Origin: Bacteroidales bacterium
GTDB taxonomy: Bacteria > Bacteroidota > Bacteroidia > Bacteroidales > TTA-H9
Assembly (NCBI GenBank): GCA_028689615.1
Contig: JAQVCV010000009.1
Coordinates: 29,799-93,798, forward strand
Length of the DNA stretch: 64,000 nt
Reading direction: 5' to 3'
A program made the translations under genes and the position numbers. Positions 50,112-58,135 of this stretch are shown here, piece after piece. The notes beneath the pieces are model-generated. The model searched no databases. It was given only the letters and a program-made list of their open reading frames with translations, and was not told where the DNA came from. How positions within the stretch are numbered: the stretch's first letter is position 1; every line of letters begins with the position of its first letter.

Positions 50112-50903
50112 ATGAAAAATCTTTTGAAAGTTTTCTTTGTGCTCTCCCTCTGCTTCCCGGTTTTGTTTCACGGGTGTAAGCCATCTGAACAAAACCCATT
50201 GCAAATCGCGGTTAGCAAAAGCAGTATGAATTATGAAAATTGGCTTCTTCAAGTCGATACTTCCTTAAAATTGATAAACCTTTATGGGTTGCCCCTCTAT
50301 TCAGCCGCGATTGTTTTAAGGCATTGCGTCGGCTTGCTGCTTACCGGGGGCGACGACGTTTTCCCTGGCTGTTACAACCAATTGGCAGATACCGCTCTTT
50401 GTGAAGGTTTTGACCCCTACCGCGACTCCCTCGAAATGATGTCAATCAAAATCGCCAAAGGGTTGCGTATGCCTGTTGTTGGAGTTTGTCGCGGATTGCA
50501 GATACTTAATATTGAGGCTGGTGGCTCGTTGTTTGCCGATTTGTCCAAGCTGCATCCATCCGAAATTTCGCACCGCTGTCAGGATTGGCGTAACTGTTTT
50601 CATCAGGTAACCGTTGACACTTTAAGCCAACTTTTTATGTTGTTCAAACAAAAAGAAGGCTTGGTGAATACCAACCATCATCAGGGAATTGACAAGCTGG
50701 GTAACATGTTGTTGGTTTCTGCCTGGAGTTCCGACTCAATCCCAGAAGCAATCGAGGCAAACCCTGAACAATACTCAGGTTTTCTTATAGGGGTTCAGTG
50801 GCATCCTGAACGATTGGCAGAAAATCAGAACTACAGCAAACCTTTAGCCTCTGCATTTATTGAACATGCAATTATCTTTCGAAATCGTATTGAAACAAAG
50901 TAA
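50112..50903 (+). CDS. Class I glutamine-amidotransferase-fold lipoprotein (gamma-glutamyl-GABA hydrolase family)
   Basis: The 263-residue protein begins with a lipobox (VLFHGCKPS, Cys about 22), so it should be an anchored periplasmic lipoprotein. This is unusual for a family normally cytosolic (PuuD). Motifs: VGLLLTGGDDVFPGCY (about 73-88), the nucleophile elbow VVGVCRGLQILNIEAGG (about 122-138), NTNHHQGIDKL (about 180-190) and GVQWHPERL (about 229-237), giving an intact Cys-His-Glu triad. It hydrolyses gamma-glutamyl amides; an exported version may recover Glu from peptides. It is not close to other polyamine genes. The next 432 bases hold the two small RNA units. Confidence 0.86.
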   Translation: MKNLLKVFFVLSLCFPVLFHGCKPSEQNPLQIAVSKSSMNYENWLLQVDTSLKLINLYGLPLYSAAIVLRHCVGLLLTGGDDVFPGCYNQLADTALCEGFDPYRDSLEMMSIKIAKGLRMPVVGVCRGLQILNIEAGGSLFADLSKLHPSEISHRCQDWRNCFHQVTVDTLSQLFMLFKQKEGLVNTNHHQGIDKLGNMLLVSAWSSDSIPEAIEANPEQYSGFLIGVQWHPERLAENQNYSKPLASAFIEHAIIFRNRIETK

Positions 50904-50960
50904 TTTATGTTTAAAGTGTGATTTTTTTACATGATAGTTTTAAAAAAAATCAAAAAAAAG

Positions 50961-50991
50961 TTGCATTGGGTTAAATTCTGGTTTATCTTTG
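50961..50991 (+). promoter_or_regulatory. Promoter of small RNA copy 1
   Basis: TTG (50961-50963), a 20-base spacer and TATCTTTG (50984-50991) match the Bacteroidota consensus. Confidence 0.75.
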
Positions 50992-51029
50992 CATCAGGTT
51001 TTGGTTAACACTACTAATAAAGGGTTAGT
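50984..51029 (+). repeat. Direct repeat, copy 1 (promoter plus RNA 5' part)
   Basis: Copy 1 of a 41-46 nt repeat: TATCTTTG, one variable base, ATCAGGTTTTGGTTAACA, a variable spacer of a few bases, then AAAGGGTTAGT. Copy 2 is at 51234-51274, 250 bases downstream. Apart from one substitution and a 5-base gap or so, the copies agree. Confidence 0.9.
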
Positions 51030-51074
51030 GAACAAGAAAGGTCGCTGAATGGGTTACAGCGGCCTTTCACCTTT
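50998..51074 (+). ncRNA. Candidate small RNA, copy 1 (about 77 nt)
   Basis: No reading frame of note exists here. A consensus promoter is followed by the conserved 5' sequence (GGTTTTGGTTAACA, then AAAGGGTTAGT) and an intrinsic terminator at 51037-51076, so a transcript of about 77 nt is predicted. CACTA and TAGTG flanking the middle can pair as a small hairpin. The sequence does not match a small RNA family I can name. The start is placed 6-7 nt after the -7 element. Confidence 0.7.
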
Positions 51075-51076
51075 TT
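51037..51076 (+). terminator. Terminator of small RNA copy 1
   Basis: AAAGGTCGCTG (51037-51047), a 9-base loop and CAGCGGCCTTT (51057-51067) form an 11-bp stem with one G-U pair, followed by CACCTTTTTA. Confidence 0.85.
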
Positions 51077-51210
51077 AGCCAAGAGGGTTTTTCTCTTTAT
51101 CTTTTTTAAATTTTAGTGGCTTTGGTGCAAGCCTGAGTTGATGTTTTGTTCCGGTTACGCCGGAATTTAGCACGGTGGCTTGCTGGTTGTAGTCAGATGC
51201 TAATTGGTGA

Positions 51211-51241
51211 TTGCGCTTGCCTTACAACCGTGTTATCTTTG
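51211..51241 (+). promoter_or_regulatory. Promoter of small RNA copy 2
   Basis: TTG (51211-51213), a 20-base spacer and TATCTTTG (51234-51241) repeat the layout of copy 1 exactly. Confidence 0.78.
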
Positions 51242-51274
51242 TATCAGGTTTTGGTTAACAATAAAAGGGTTAGT
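51234..51274 (+). repeat. Direct repeat, copy 2 (promoter plus RNA 5' part)
   Basis: Second copy of the repeat at 50984-51029: same TATCTTTG, ATCAGGTTTTGGTTAACA and AAAGGGTTAGT blocks, 5 bases shorter between the blocks. Confidence 0.9.
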
Positions 51275-51320
51275 AGTTATGTAAAAAGGCCGCCGGATTG
51301 TTCCGGCGGCCTTGTTTTTT
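51248..51320 (+). ncRNA. Candidate small RNA, copy 2 (about 73 nt)
   Basis: This paralogous unit has the same promoter and 5' blocks as copy 1 and ends in its own terminator at 51286-51320. The terminator stems differ in sequence but keep the same place (AAAGGTCGCTG versus AAGGCCGCCGG), as in duplicated small RNA genes under selection for structure. No protein frame with a start is seen. Confidence 0.72.
51286..51320. terminator. Terminator of small RNA copy 2, probably shared with rocD
   Basis: AAGGCCGCCGG (51286-51296), a 6-base loop and CCGGCGGCCTT (51303-51313) form an 11-bp perfect stem. GTTTTTTATT follows on the plus strand and TTTTTAC on the minus strand, so it can also stop rocD transcripts. 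Confidence 0.88.
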
Positions 51321-51335
51321 ATTCCTGATTCAAGA

Positions 51336-52559
51336 CTATTCAAAAAAAGCAATTGATTTTTGAATTCTCTTGATGGCATCACGAAGTTGTTCTTCGGTGA
51401 TTACCAGAGGAGGTGCGAAGCGAATGATGTGCTGATGAGTAGGTTTGGCCAATACTCCGTTTTCGGCCATTTTCACGCAAACATCCCAGGCTTCTTTGCC
51501 ATTTTTGGGTTTAATGATTACAGCATTGAGCAACCCTTTTCCGCGAACCAACTCAATCATCTCCGACTTGAATGCCGTCATTTCCTCCCTGAAAATTTTT
51601 CCAAGGTATTCAGCTTTCTCGGCGAGTTTTTCCTCCTTTACAACGGTGAGGGCTGCAACAGCTACGCGGCAGGCAATGGGATTACCACCAAAGGTTGATC
51701 CGTGTTCACCGGGTTTGATGGTAAGCATGATGTCGTTATCAGCCAACACAGCCGAAACGGGGAATACACCGCCGCTAAGGGCTTTGCCCAGAATAAGAAT
51801 ATCGGGTCTGACTTCTTCATGGTCGCAGGCCAGAAGTTTTCCTGTGCGTGCAATACCAGTCTGAACTTCATCGGCAATGAAAAGCACATTGTTGGCTTTG
51901 CAAAGCTCGTAAGCCTTTTTCAGGTATCCTGCATCGGGAACAAAAACTCCGGCTTCTCCCTGGATGGGTTCAACCAAAAAACCTGCAACATTGGGATCTT
52001 TTAAAGCTTCGGCCAAAGCCTCAACGTCGTTGTAAGGTATTTTTACAAAACCCGGAGTGAAAGGCCCGAATCCAGCGTAGCTGTCAGGGTCGGTTGACAT
52101 GGACACGATGGTGATGGTGCGTCCATGGAAGTTGCCGTCACAGCAGATAATCTTGGCTTCGCCTTCGGCTATCCCTTTCTTGTCATAAGCCCATCTGCGG
52201 CAGAGCTTCAAGGCAGTCTCATCGGCTTCGGCGCCGCTGTTCATAGGCAAAACCTTTTCGTAACCAAAGTATTCGGTAACAAATTTCTCGTAAGGGCCAA
52301 GCTGATCGTTGAAAAAGGCACGCGAGGTTAAGGTCATTTTTCGAGCCTGATCAACCATGGCATCAACTATAGCCGGATGACAATGGCCTTGATTTACTGC
52401 GCTATAAGCAGAAAGAAAATCGTAATACTCTTTTCCTTCTACGTCCCATACTAAAGGACCTTCACCTTTTGCCAATACAACGGGTAGCGGGTGATAATTG
52501 TGAGCTCCGTAATGGTGTTCGAGCTCCATGATTTCCTGAGAACTAAATTTAGCTGACAT
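51336..52559 (-). CDS. rocD: Ornithine aminotransferase
   Basis: The 407-residue class III PLP aminotransferase converts ornithine and 2-oxoglutarate to glutamate semialdehyde and glutamate. Motifs: [20 protein letters not shown] (about 46-65), [20 protein letters not shown] (about 105-124), [17 protein letters not shown] (about 140-156), [16 protein letters not shown] (about 232-247), the PLP Lys in [15 protein letters not shown] (about 262-276) and [16 protein letters not shown] chose the ATG at 52559 ([18 protein letters not shown]); 52646 lies above the promoter. It links arginine/ornithine breakdown to glutamate and proline. Confidence 0.95.
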   Translation of the reverse strand: MSAKFSSQEIMELEHHYGAHNYHPLPVVLAKGEGPLVWDVEGKEYYDFLSAYSAVNQGHCHPAIVDAMVDQARKMTLTSRAFFNDQLGPYEKFVTEYFGYEKVLPMNSGAEADETALKLCRRWAYDKKGIAEGEAKIICCDGNFHGRTITIVSMSTDPDSYAGFGPFTPGFVKIPYNDVEALAEALKDPNVAGFLVEPIQGEAGVFVPDAGYLKKAYELCKANNVLFIADEVQTGIARTGKLLACDHEEVRPDILILGKALSGGVFPVSAVLADNDIMLTIKPGEHGSTFGGNPIACRVAVAALTVVKEEKLAEKAEYLGKIFREEMTAFKSEMIELVRGKGLLNAVIIKPKNGKEAWDVCVKMAENGVLAKPTHQHIIRFAPPLVITEEQLRDAIKRIQKSIAFFE

Positions 52560-52614
52560 AAAAATTTGATTTTTTGGTGTGTATGCTGATGATGATTTCA
52601 TCTGAACCGTGCCG

Positions 52615-52647
52615 CAAAGATATGGATAAAAAGCATACAGCCTCAAA
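52615..52647 (-). promoter_or_regulatory. Promoter of rocD
   Basis: On the minus strand TTTG (complement of 52644-52647), a 21-base spacer and TATCTTTG (complement of 52615-52622) match the consensus, 55 bases before the ATG at 52559. Confidence 0.72.
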
Positions 52648-52703
52648 CCCTTTCCATACGCGTCTCAGGAGTCAGATGTTACCGACTGTGCTTTCAAATC
52701 CAC

Positions 52704-52711
52704 TATCTTTG
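52704..52711 (+). promoter_or_regulatory. -7 element of tsaE
   Basis: TATCTTTG matches TAnnTTTG. A -33 TTG is not clear. Confidence 0.6.
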
Positions 52712-52799
52712 CATCCATTCATCGTCACCTGAGACCTTGATTCAAGGTTGTACAATTCCAACTTCTTGTTCGCGGTATGCGGTGCCAAAAATTTTCTTT

Positions 52800-53252
52800 G
52801 TGAAACAAATTCGGTTGACTGTCGATTCTGTAAACCAGCTTGAGGATGTTGCGTTGAAACTTTTATCGGAGTATCCCTCGTCAAAGGTTTTTGCCTTGCA
52901 CGGCTCAATGGGTGCCGGAAAAACAACCTTCGTACATGCTCTTTGTAAACTGTTGAGGGTTAAGAACGTGGTGTGCAGTCCAACTTTTACCATCATAAAC
53001 GAGTACCCTGATTTTGAAGGAAATTCAATTTATCATTTCGATTTTTACCGTCTGAAGAGTTCAAGGGAGGCATTTGATATTGGTGCTTCTGAGTATTTAT
53101 TGTCGGGAAATTATTGCTTTGTTGAATGGCCCGAGATGGCGAGTGCAATCTTGCCCGAAGATACAGTTCATGTCACTATTTTGCATGGCGATACCCATAG
53201 CCAAAGGGTGTTTTTGCTTGGAACCGAGATGGTAACGCCACTTGATGAATAA
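52800..53252 (+). CDS. tsaE: tRNA t6A biosynthesis ATPase TsaE
   Basis: The 150-residue ATPase assists the TsaB/TsaD complex in making the t6A modification of tRNAs. Walker A is FALHGSMGAGKTTFVHALCK (about 29-48). SPTFTIINEYP (about 61-71), YHFDFYRLKSS and the conserved FVEWPEMASAILPED (about 108-122) follow. The start is uncertain: GTG at 52800 gives the family N-terminus (KQIRLTVDSVNQLED), but GTG at 52782 or TTG at 52737 are in frame and closer to the promoter. TsaD and TsaB genes are not in this window. Confidence 0.88.
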   Translation: MKQIRLTVDSVNQLEDVALKLLSEYPSSKVFALHGSMGAGKTTFVHALCKLLRVKNVVCSPTFTIINEYPDFEGNSIYHFDFYRLKSSREAFDIGASEYLLSGNYCFVEWPEMASAILPEDTVHVTILHGDTHSQRVFLLGTEMVTPLDE

Positions 53253-53438
53253 TCACTGCTTTTTGTAAAAGTGTGGTTTATGCTGTTTTAACAATTGAGT
53301 TCAACACCACTGCTCACGATTGGGTTGCCGAATCAGCTATGTTGCTTCTGATAAAAAGGGCGAAACCCAGTTGTGCAGAGTGGCCTGGTTCATAAAAAGG
53401 AATACAGGAAGGACTTCTCGCTTATGAGTTATTTGCCT

Positions 53439-53446
53439 TATATTTG
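53439..53446 (+). promoter_or_regulatory. -7 element of the alanine dehydrogenase gene
   Basis: TATATTTG matches TAnnTTTG, 61 bases before the start at 53507. Confidence 0.58.
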
Positions 53447-53506
53447 CTAATGAGATTCTTATAAGTTGTTTATGTTAATAATTTGTTTGCCATATAGTTT
53501 CAAGAA

Positions 53507-54730
53507 ATGGATTCATTGCAAAGTAGTGCTGCCCGGTCGGCGGTAGCGGGAATGTTGATGCCAAAGGAAGAATTGTTGGAAACCAATCGAATGCCGGTTA
53601 AACATTCAGTTGGCTTGCCTAAAGAAACCAGCACCAATGAGAAAAGAGTGGTTGTTGTACCCTCGGCGGTCGAATTGCTTACAGCCAACGGACACACGGT
53701 ATTCGTGCAACAAGGAGCAGGTGCCGGTGCCAATTTCACCGATGCAGAATATGCCGATGCTGGCGCCAGATTGGTAGCAACGGCCGAGGAGGTTTATCAG
53801 GCCGACATCATTTTAAAAATTGCCTCCCCTTCAGAAAGTGAGTTGGAATATCTGCGTCCGCGTCAGATTGTGTTCTCGAGTGTTCAACCATTTTCTCACT
53901 GCAAAGATTACTTTCGAAAGCTCATCAGCCGAAAAGTAACCGCCATAGCCTTTGAATACATGAAAGACGATTCCGGAGCCTTTCCTGTGCTAAGAGCCAT
54001 GAGCGAAATTGCGGGAACCACCGTTGTTCTTATCGCGGCTCAATACCTGAGCCACACTGAACATGGAAGGGGAACCATGTTTGGCGGTTTCCCGGGTATC
54101 AATCCATCAGAAATCGTGATTATTGGCGCCGGAACCGTTGGAGAATACGCTGCCCGCACAGCTCTGGGAATGGGCGCACTGGTTAAGGTGTTCGACAACA
54201 GCATTTACAAGCTTCGCACTCTACAACAAAACCTGAATACCAGAGTCTTTACATCAATTCTGCAACCACAGGTCCTTCTCAAATCGCTCAAAACTGCCGA
54301 TGTTGTAGTTGGTGCCTTGCATACCAAGAACGGACGAACCCCACTGGTGGTTTCCGACGAAATGGTGAGGCAAATTAAAAAGGGTGCCGTAATCATCGAT
54401 GTTAGCATCGATCAGGGCGGTTGCTTTGAAACATCTGCTCCAACCAACCATGCAAGCCCCGTATTTATTAAACATGGCGTTACCCATTACTGTGTTCCCA
54501 ATATTGCCTCCAGTGTTCCTCATACTGCCAGTTACGCTCTTAGCAATCTGTTTACCCCAATTCTTTTAAAAATTGGTGATGAAGGCGGATTGGATAGTGT
54601 TCTGAAGACGGATGCCGGAACACGGGCAGGAGTTTATCTTTACAACGGGATCTTCACCAACAGGTTTATAGCCGACATCTATCAACTGCCCTCGCAAGAT
54701 TTGAATCTTCTTTTAGCTGCTTTCGGTTAA
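53507..54730 (+). CDS. ald: Alanine dehydrogenase
   Basis: The 407-residue NAD-dependent enzyme interconverts alanine and pyruvate plus ammonium. Motifs: VGLPKETSTNEKRVVVVPSA (about 35-54), QQGAGAGANFTDAEYADAGA (about 67-86), IAFEYMKDDSGAFPVLRAMS (about 144-163), the NAD-binding IGAGTVGEYAARTALGMGA (about 206-224) and IIDVSIDQGGCFETSAPTNH (about 297-316) with TNHASPVF and HYCVPNIASSVPHTAS. An N-terminal extension of about 30 residues precedes the fold, longer than in typical Ald (about 370); an internal ATG (MPVKHSVGL, 53591) could be the true start. It serves amino-acid fermentation or ammonium assimilation. Confidence 0.92.
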   Translation: MDSLQSSAARSAVAGMLMPKEELLETNRMPVKHSVGLPKETSTNEKRVVVVPSAVELLTANGHTVFVQQGAGAGANFTDAEYADAGARLVATAEEVYQADIILKIASPSESELEYLRPRQIVFSSVQPFSHCKDYFRKLISRKVTAIAFEYMKDDSGAFPVLRAMSEIAGTTVVLIAAQYLSHTEHGRGTMFGGFPGINPSEIVIIGAGTVGEYAARTALGMGALVKVFDNSIYKLRTLQQNLNTRVFTSILQPQVLLKSLKTADVVVGALHTKNGRTPLVVSDEMVRQIKKGAVIIDVSIDQGGCFETSAPTNHASPVFIKHGVTHYCVPNIASSVPHTASYALSNLFTPILLKIGDEGGLDSVLKTDAGTRAGVYLYNGIFTNRFIADIYQLPSQDLNLLLAAFG

Positions 54731-54932
54731 ACCAAGTTGATCCGATTGTTAGCTTTTCAACAATCCAAAAGATTTAGATTGCACTTTTATGCTGCATTTC
54801 GACCTTTAATTTGATGAAAAAGGTTGTTTGACAAAAAATTTACTGAATGTAGAAACCCTATAATCAGGCACTAATGCATTGCACGGTTTCTGATATTATC
54901 CTCCAATATTCAGATTGTAAAAGAATTATAAC

Positions 54933-54940
54933 TAATTTTG
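54933..54940 (+). promoter_or_regulatory. -7 element of the arginine decarboxylase operon
   Basis: TAATTTTG matches TAnnTTTG, 69 bases before the ATG at 55010. The 5' leader can form a small GTTA/TAAC hairpin. Confidence 0.58.
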
Positions 54941-55009
54941 CCACCCGTTATCAAGGTAACGCAACTGGTATAGCTAGATTTTGTTAATCCGTTTAAGATA
55001 AATGGTTCG

Positions 55010-56404
55010 ATGAAAAACAAGTATATTGATCTGATTGAGCAAACTTTTGAGTTTCCGACCGAGGAATATAAAGTGATGGATGATGAACTTTACTGGAATG
55101 ATATCCCTTTAATGGATATAATCAAACAGTATGGGACACCACTCAGATTAACCTATCTGCCCAGAATAAGCAGCCAGATTCAAAAGGCCAAGATTATGTT
55201 TAATGTGGCCATGGCCAAAACCAATTACAATGCAGATTACCACTATTGCTATTGTACCAAAAGCAGTCACTTCTCATTCGTAATGGAAGAGGTTCTCAAA
55301 AACGATACTCATGTTGAAACTTCGTCAGCTTTCGATATCAATTTGTTGGAATCGCTTGCCGAAACCGGTGCGCTTCGAAAAGACCGGTATGTGGTTTGCA
55401 ACGGGTTCAAGCGCCCTACCTACATCGAAAACATAGTGTCGCTTGTTGCTTCGGGTTTTACCAATGTAATACCAGTACTCGACAACAAGTATGAACTCGA
55501 CAAATACATCGAAGCCGGTCTCGACCGGCCCATAAACCTGGGTATTCGTATAGCATCAGAAGAAGAACCGAAATTCGAGTTCTATACTTCGAGGCTCGGA
55601 ATCAGATACAACGATATTATTCCTTACTACCTTGAAAGGATAAAAGAAAATCCGCTCTTCCGGATGAAGATGTTGCATTTCTTTATCAATACCGGCATTA
55701 AAGACACTGCCTACTATTGGAATGAACTATCAAAAGCTGTGAACCTGTATTGTGAATTAAAAAAGATCTGCCCCGAGCTCGACAGTCTCAATATCGGAGG
55801 TGGTTTCCCCGTGAAAAATTCGCTGGAATTCAACTACGATTACGAATACATGGCCGAGGAGATCGTGGCTCAGATCAAGGGCATCTGCATTCAGAACGAT
55901 GTGCCCGAACCCGACATTTTTACTGAGTTTGGGTCGTTTACAGTTGGTGAGTCGGGAGCTATGCTCTACAGCATTGTTCATCAGAAGCAACAAAACGACA
56001 GGGAGTTGTGGAATATGATCGACAGTTCCTTCATGACCACCCTGCCCGACACCTGGGCCATCAGCCAGCGTTACGTGTTGCTGGCGGTAAACAATTGGGG
56101 AAGCAGTTATCAACGGGTTCATTTGGGGGGCCTCACCTGCGACAGTCAGGATTTTTATAACGCCGAGGCCCATTCTAATGCAATATTCCTTCCGAAAATT
56201 GTGGATGGCAGAGAGCAGTTCATCGGCCTTTTCAACATCGGAGCCTATCAGGAATCGTTAAGTGGATACGGGGGCATTCAGCATTGCATGATCCCGTCGC
56301 CCAAGCACGTTATCATCGATCTTGATGAGAATGGAGAGTACTTCACCAAACTGTTCGCAAAAGAACAGAGCTACAAGTCGATGCTCAAAATTCTGGGTTA
56401 CTAG
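55010..56404 (+). CDS. Short arginine decarboxylase-like fold-type III PLP enzyme
   Basis: The 464-residue protein is related to SpeA-type arginine decarboxylase. The PLP Lys lies in YHYCYCTKSSHFSFVMEEVL (about 79-98), the glycine loop in SLNIGGGFPVKNSLEF (about 260-275) and EFGSFTVGESGA (about 303-314). The catalytic Cys block GGLTCDSQDFYNAEAH (about 371-386) keeps the CDS motif. Biosynthetic SpeA has about 630-660 residues; here the inserted and C-terminal domains are missing. Carboxynorspermidine or lysine decarboxylation cannot be excluded. The next gene, 60 bases on, is deoxyhypusine-synthase-like, so both likely act in polyamine metabolism. Confidence 0.82.
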   Translation: MKNKYIDLIEQTFEFPTEEYKVMDDELYWNDIPLMDIIKQYGTPLRLTYLPRISSQIQKAKIMFNVAMAKTNYNADYHYCYCTKSSHFSFVMEEVLKNDTHVETSSAFDINLLESLAETGALRKDRYVVCNGFKRPTYIENIVSLVASGFTNVIPVLDNKYELDKYIEAGLDRPINLGIRIASEEEPKFEFYTSRLGIRYNDIIPYYLERIKENPLFRMKMLHFFINTGIKDTAYYWNELSKAVNLYCELKKICPELDSLNIGGGFPVKNSLEFNYDYEYMAEEIVAQIKGICIQNDVPEPDIFTEFGSFTVGESGAMLYSIVHQKQQNDRELWNMIDSSFMTTLPDTWAISQRYVLLAVNNWGSSYQRVHLGGLTCDSQDFYNAEAHSNAIFLPKIVDGREQFIGLFNIGAYQESLSGYGGIQHCMIPSPKHVIIDLDENGEYFTKLFAKEQSYKSMLKILGY

Positions 56405-56464
56405 CTATCTTTGTAGCCCGAAATCAATCCGTATGCTTTGATCGAAAATTAATTTTTAAGCTTT

Positions 56465-57484
56465 ATGAATAAAACTGATTTATTAAAAGAGACTATCCAA
56501 CACATCGACATTAAAGCATTCGATGGCTCGGCGCTGTTGGATGCCATGCGTCTGATGTCGTTCTCATCGCGCGATACTGCTGCTGCTGCCGATATTTTTA
56601 ATCTCATGTTGGGTGATAAGGAGTGCAGCCCGTGGCTAACTTTGGCAGGCAGCACCTCAGCTGGCGGTTGTATGCAGGTTTACATTGACATGGTTCGCAA
56701 CAACATGGTTGATGCCATTGTTGCAACAGGAGCCTCCATTGTCGATATGGACTTTTTTGAAGCTCTGGGATTCAGCCATTACCGCGGATCGGCTCAGCAC
56801 GACGACAAAACCCTTCGCAGCCTGTATATCGACAGGATTTACGATACATTTATTGATGAAGAGGATTTGCAACACTGCGATGCAACCATCAAGGAGATTG
56901 CCGATTCACTTGAGCCACGTCCTTACAGTTCGCGTGAGTTTATAAGGGAAATGGGCCGTTACCTGAGTAAGCATGGGAAAAAGGCTGATTCGCTGGTGCT
57001 TGCCTGTTACGAAAAAAATGTTCCCATTTTCTGCCCGGCGTTTAGCGACAGCAGTGCCGGTTTTGGTTTGGTGAAGCATCAGGTTGAAAATCCCGAAAAG
57101 CACGTATCTATTGATTCGGTTAAAGACTTCCGTGAATTGACCCAGGTAAAAATTGCTGCCGGAACCACCGGATTGTTTATGGTGGGTGGCGGAGTACCAA
57201 AAAATTTCGCACAGGACACAGTTGTTTGCGCCGAGATTCTGGGACACGAGGCACCGCTTCACAAATACGCTGTTCAGATTACCGTGGCCGACGTGCGCGA
57301 CGGAGCCTGCTCCAGTTCAACCCTTAAAGAGGCCGCCTCATGGGGTAAGGTTGATACTGTTCACGAACAAATGGTATATGCCGAAGCAACCACCGTGGTT
57401 CCGCTTATCGTCAACTATGCCTATATGAAAGGATTGTGGAAAGATCGCACCCCGCGCGAATGGACTAAAATGCTCGACAAATAG
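56465..57484 (+). CDS. Deoxyhypusine synthase-like protein (putative homospermidine synthase)
   Basis: The 339-residue protein belongs to the deoxyhypusine synthase family. Motifs: LTLAGSTSAGGCMQVYIDMV (about 59-78), ATGASIVDMDFFEALG (about 87-102), IFCPAFSDSSAGFGLV (about 179-194), FMVGGGVPKNFAQDT (about 239-253) and the active Lys region TLKEAASWGKVD (about 296-307). In eukaryotes the enzyme moves an aminobutyl group from spermidine to eIF5A; bacteria lack eIF5A, and some bacterial homologues are reported to make homospermidine or related polyamines. Together with the decarboxylase upstream this supports a polyamine role. The exact substrates here are inferred. Confidence 0.88.
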   Translation: MNKTDLLKETIQHIDIKAFDGSALLDAMRLMSFSSRDTAAAADIFNLMLGDKECSPWLTLAGSTSAGGCMQVYIDMVRNNMVDAIVATGASIVDMDFFEALGFSHYRGSAQHDDKTLRSLYIDRIYDTFIDEEDLQHCDATIKEIADSLEPRPYSSREFIREMGRYLSKHGKKADSLVLACYEKNVPIFCPAFSDSSAGFGLVKHQVENPEKHVSIDSVKDFRELTQVKIAAGTTGLFMVGGGVPKNFAQDTVVCAEILGHEAPLHKYAVQITVADVRDGACSSSTLKEAASWGKVDTVHEQMVYAEATTVVPLIVNYAYMKGLWKDRTPREWTKMLDK

Positions 57485-57509
57485 TTCGCCGATCATCAGA
57501 AATACAATG

Positions 57510-57545
57510 TCTCCCTGAGCCAGCCGGTTCAGGGAGATTTTTTTT
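57510..57545. terminator. Terminator of the polyamine operon
   Basis: TCTCCCTGA (57510-57518), a 10-base loop and TCAGGGAGA (57529-57537) form a 9-bp stem followed by TTTTTTTT, 26 bases after the stop. Confidence 0.9.
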
Positions 57546-58053
57546 ACCATTTGTTGTAATGAACTCTTGAAGCATCAAATCGCGATGGACGCTCAAGCAG
57601 CGGAGCTCCTTCGGGGTATCCCACGCACACTATTGAGAAAGGGATGATGTGTGGTGGCAATGCAAACAGGTTGGTTATATAAGCTTTACGGTCGTCAACC
57701 GGATGAACACCCAGCCACACAGATCCAAGCCCGAGGCGCGTTGCTTCCAACAACAGGTTTTCGGTGGCTGCCGAGCAATCGATAGGCCAGTAATCTTTGT
57801 ACCGCTCACGACTGGTATCTGCCAATACCACAATAAGCACAGGAGCCCCAAGGGCAGGTTTTGAATTGGGGCCGGTGTGTGAAAGCGACTCGATGGTTTG
57901 ACGGTTGGTTATAACCATGAATTGCCAGGGTTGCTGGTTGCCTGCTGATGGGGCACTCATGGCGGCCTCCAGCAAAAGGTCGAGGGTCGGTTGGTCAATT
58001 TTCTCTGGTGTGAATTTCCTGACAGATCTGCGTAAACGGATGATATCGTTCAT
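57544..58053 (-). CDS. Nitroreductase-family flavoprotein
   Basis: The 169-residue protein is a short nitroreductase-like FMN enzyme. It starts with IIRLRRSVRKFTPEKIDQPT (FMN-binding Arg residues, about 4-23) and has MSAPSAGNQQPWQFMVITNR (about 32-51) and LGLGSVWLGVHP (about 106-117) near the second FMN contact, then IPFSIVCVGYPEG. It reduces quinones or nitro compounds with NAD(P)H. The gene is convergent with the polyamine operon. Physiological substrate unknown. Confidence 0.92.
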   Translation of the reverse strand: MNDIIRLRRSVRKFTPEKIDQPTLDLLLEAAMSAPSAGNQQPWQFMVITNRQTIESLSHTGPNSKPALGAPVLIVVLADTSRERYKDYWPIDCSAATENLLLEATRLGLGSVWLGVHPVDDRKAYITNLFALPPHIIPFSIVCVGYPEGAPLLERPSRFDASRVHYNKW

Positions 58054-58135
58054 AATTAATGGGGTTTTAAGTTTTATATATCAGTTTAACACCATTGATG
58101 AAGCTGGAGCTGGCAACTCTGGTGCTTCTTGAAAG

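Noticed and set aside
51146..51328. 60-codon frame over the second small RNA unit
   Set aside because: It crosses the promoter and terminator of the RNA unit and has no conserved features; the RNA interpretation explains the repeats better.
54744..54765. GATTGTT/AACAATC hairpin after the alanine dehydrogenase gene as terminator
   Set aside because: The stem is weak and no T-run follows, so it was not annotated.
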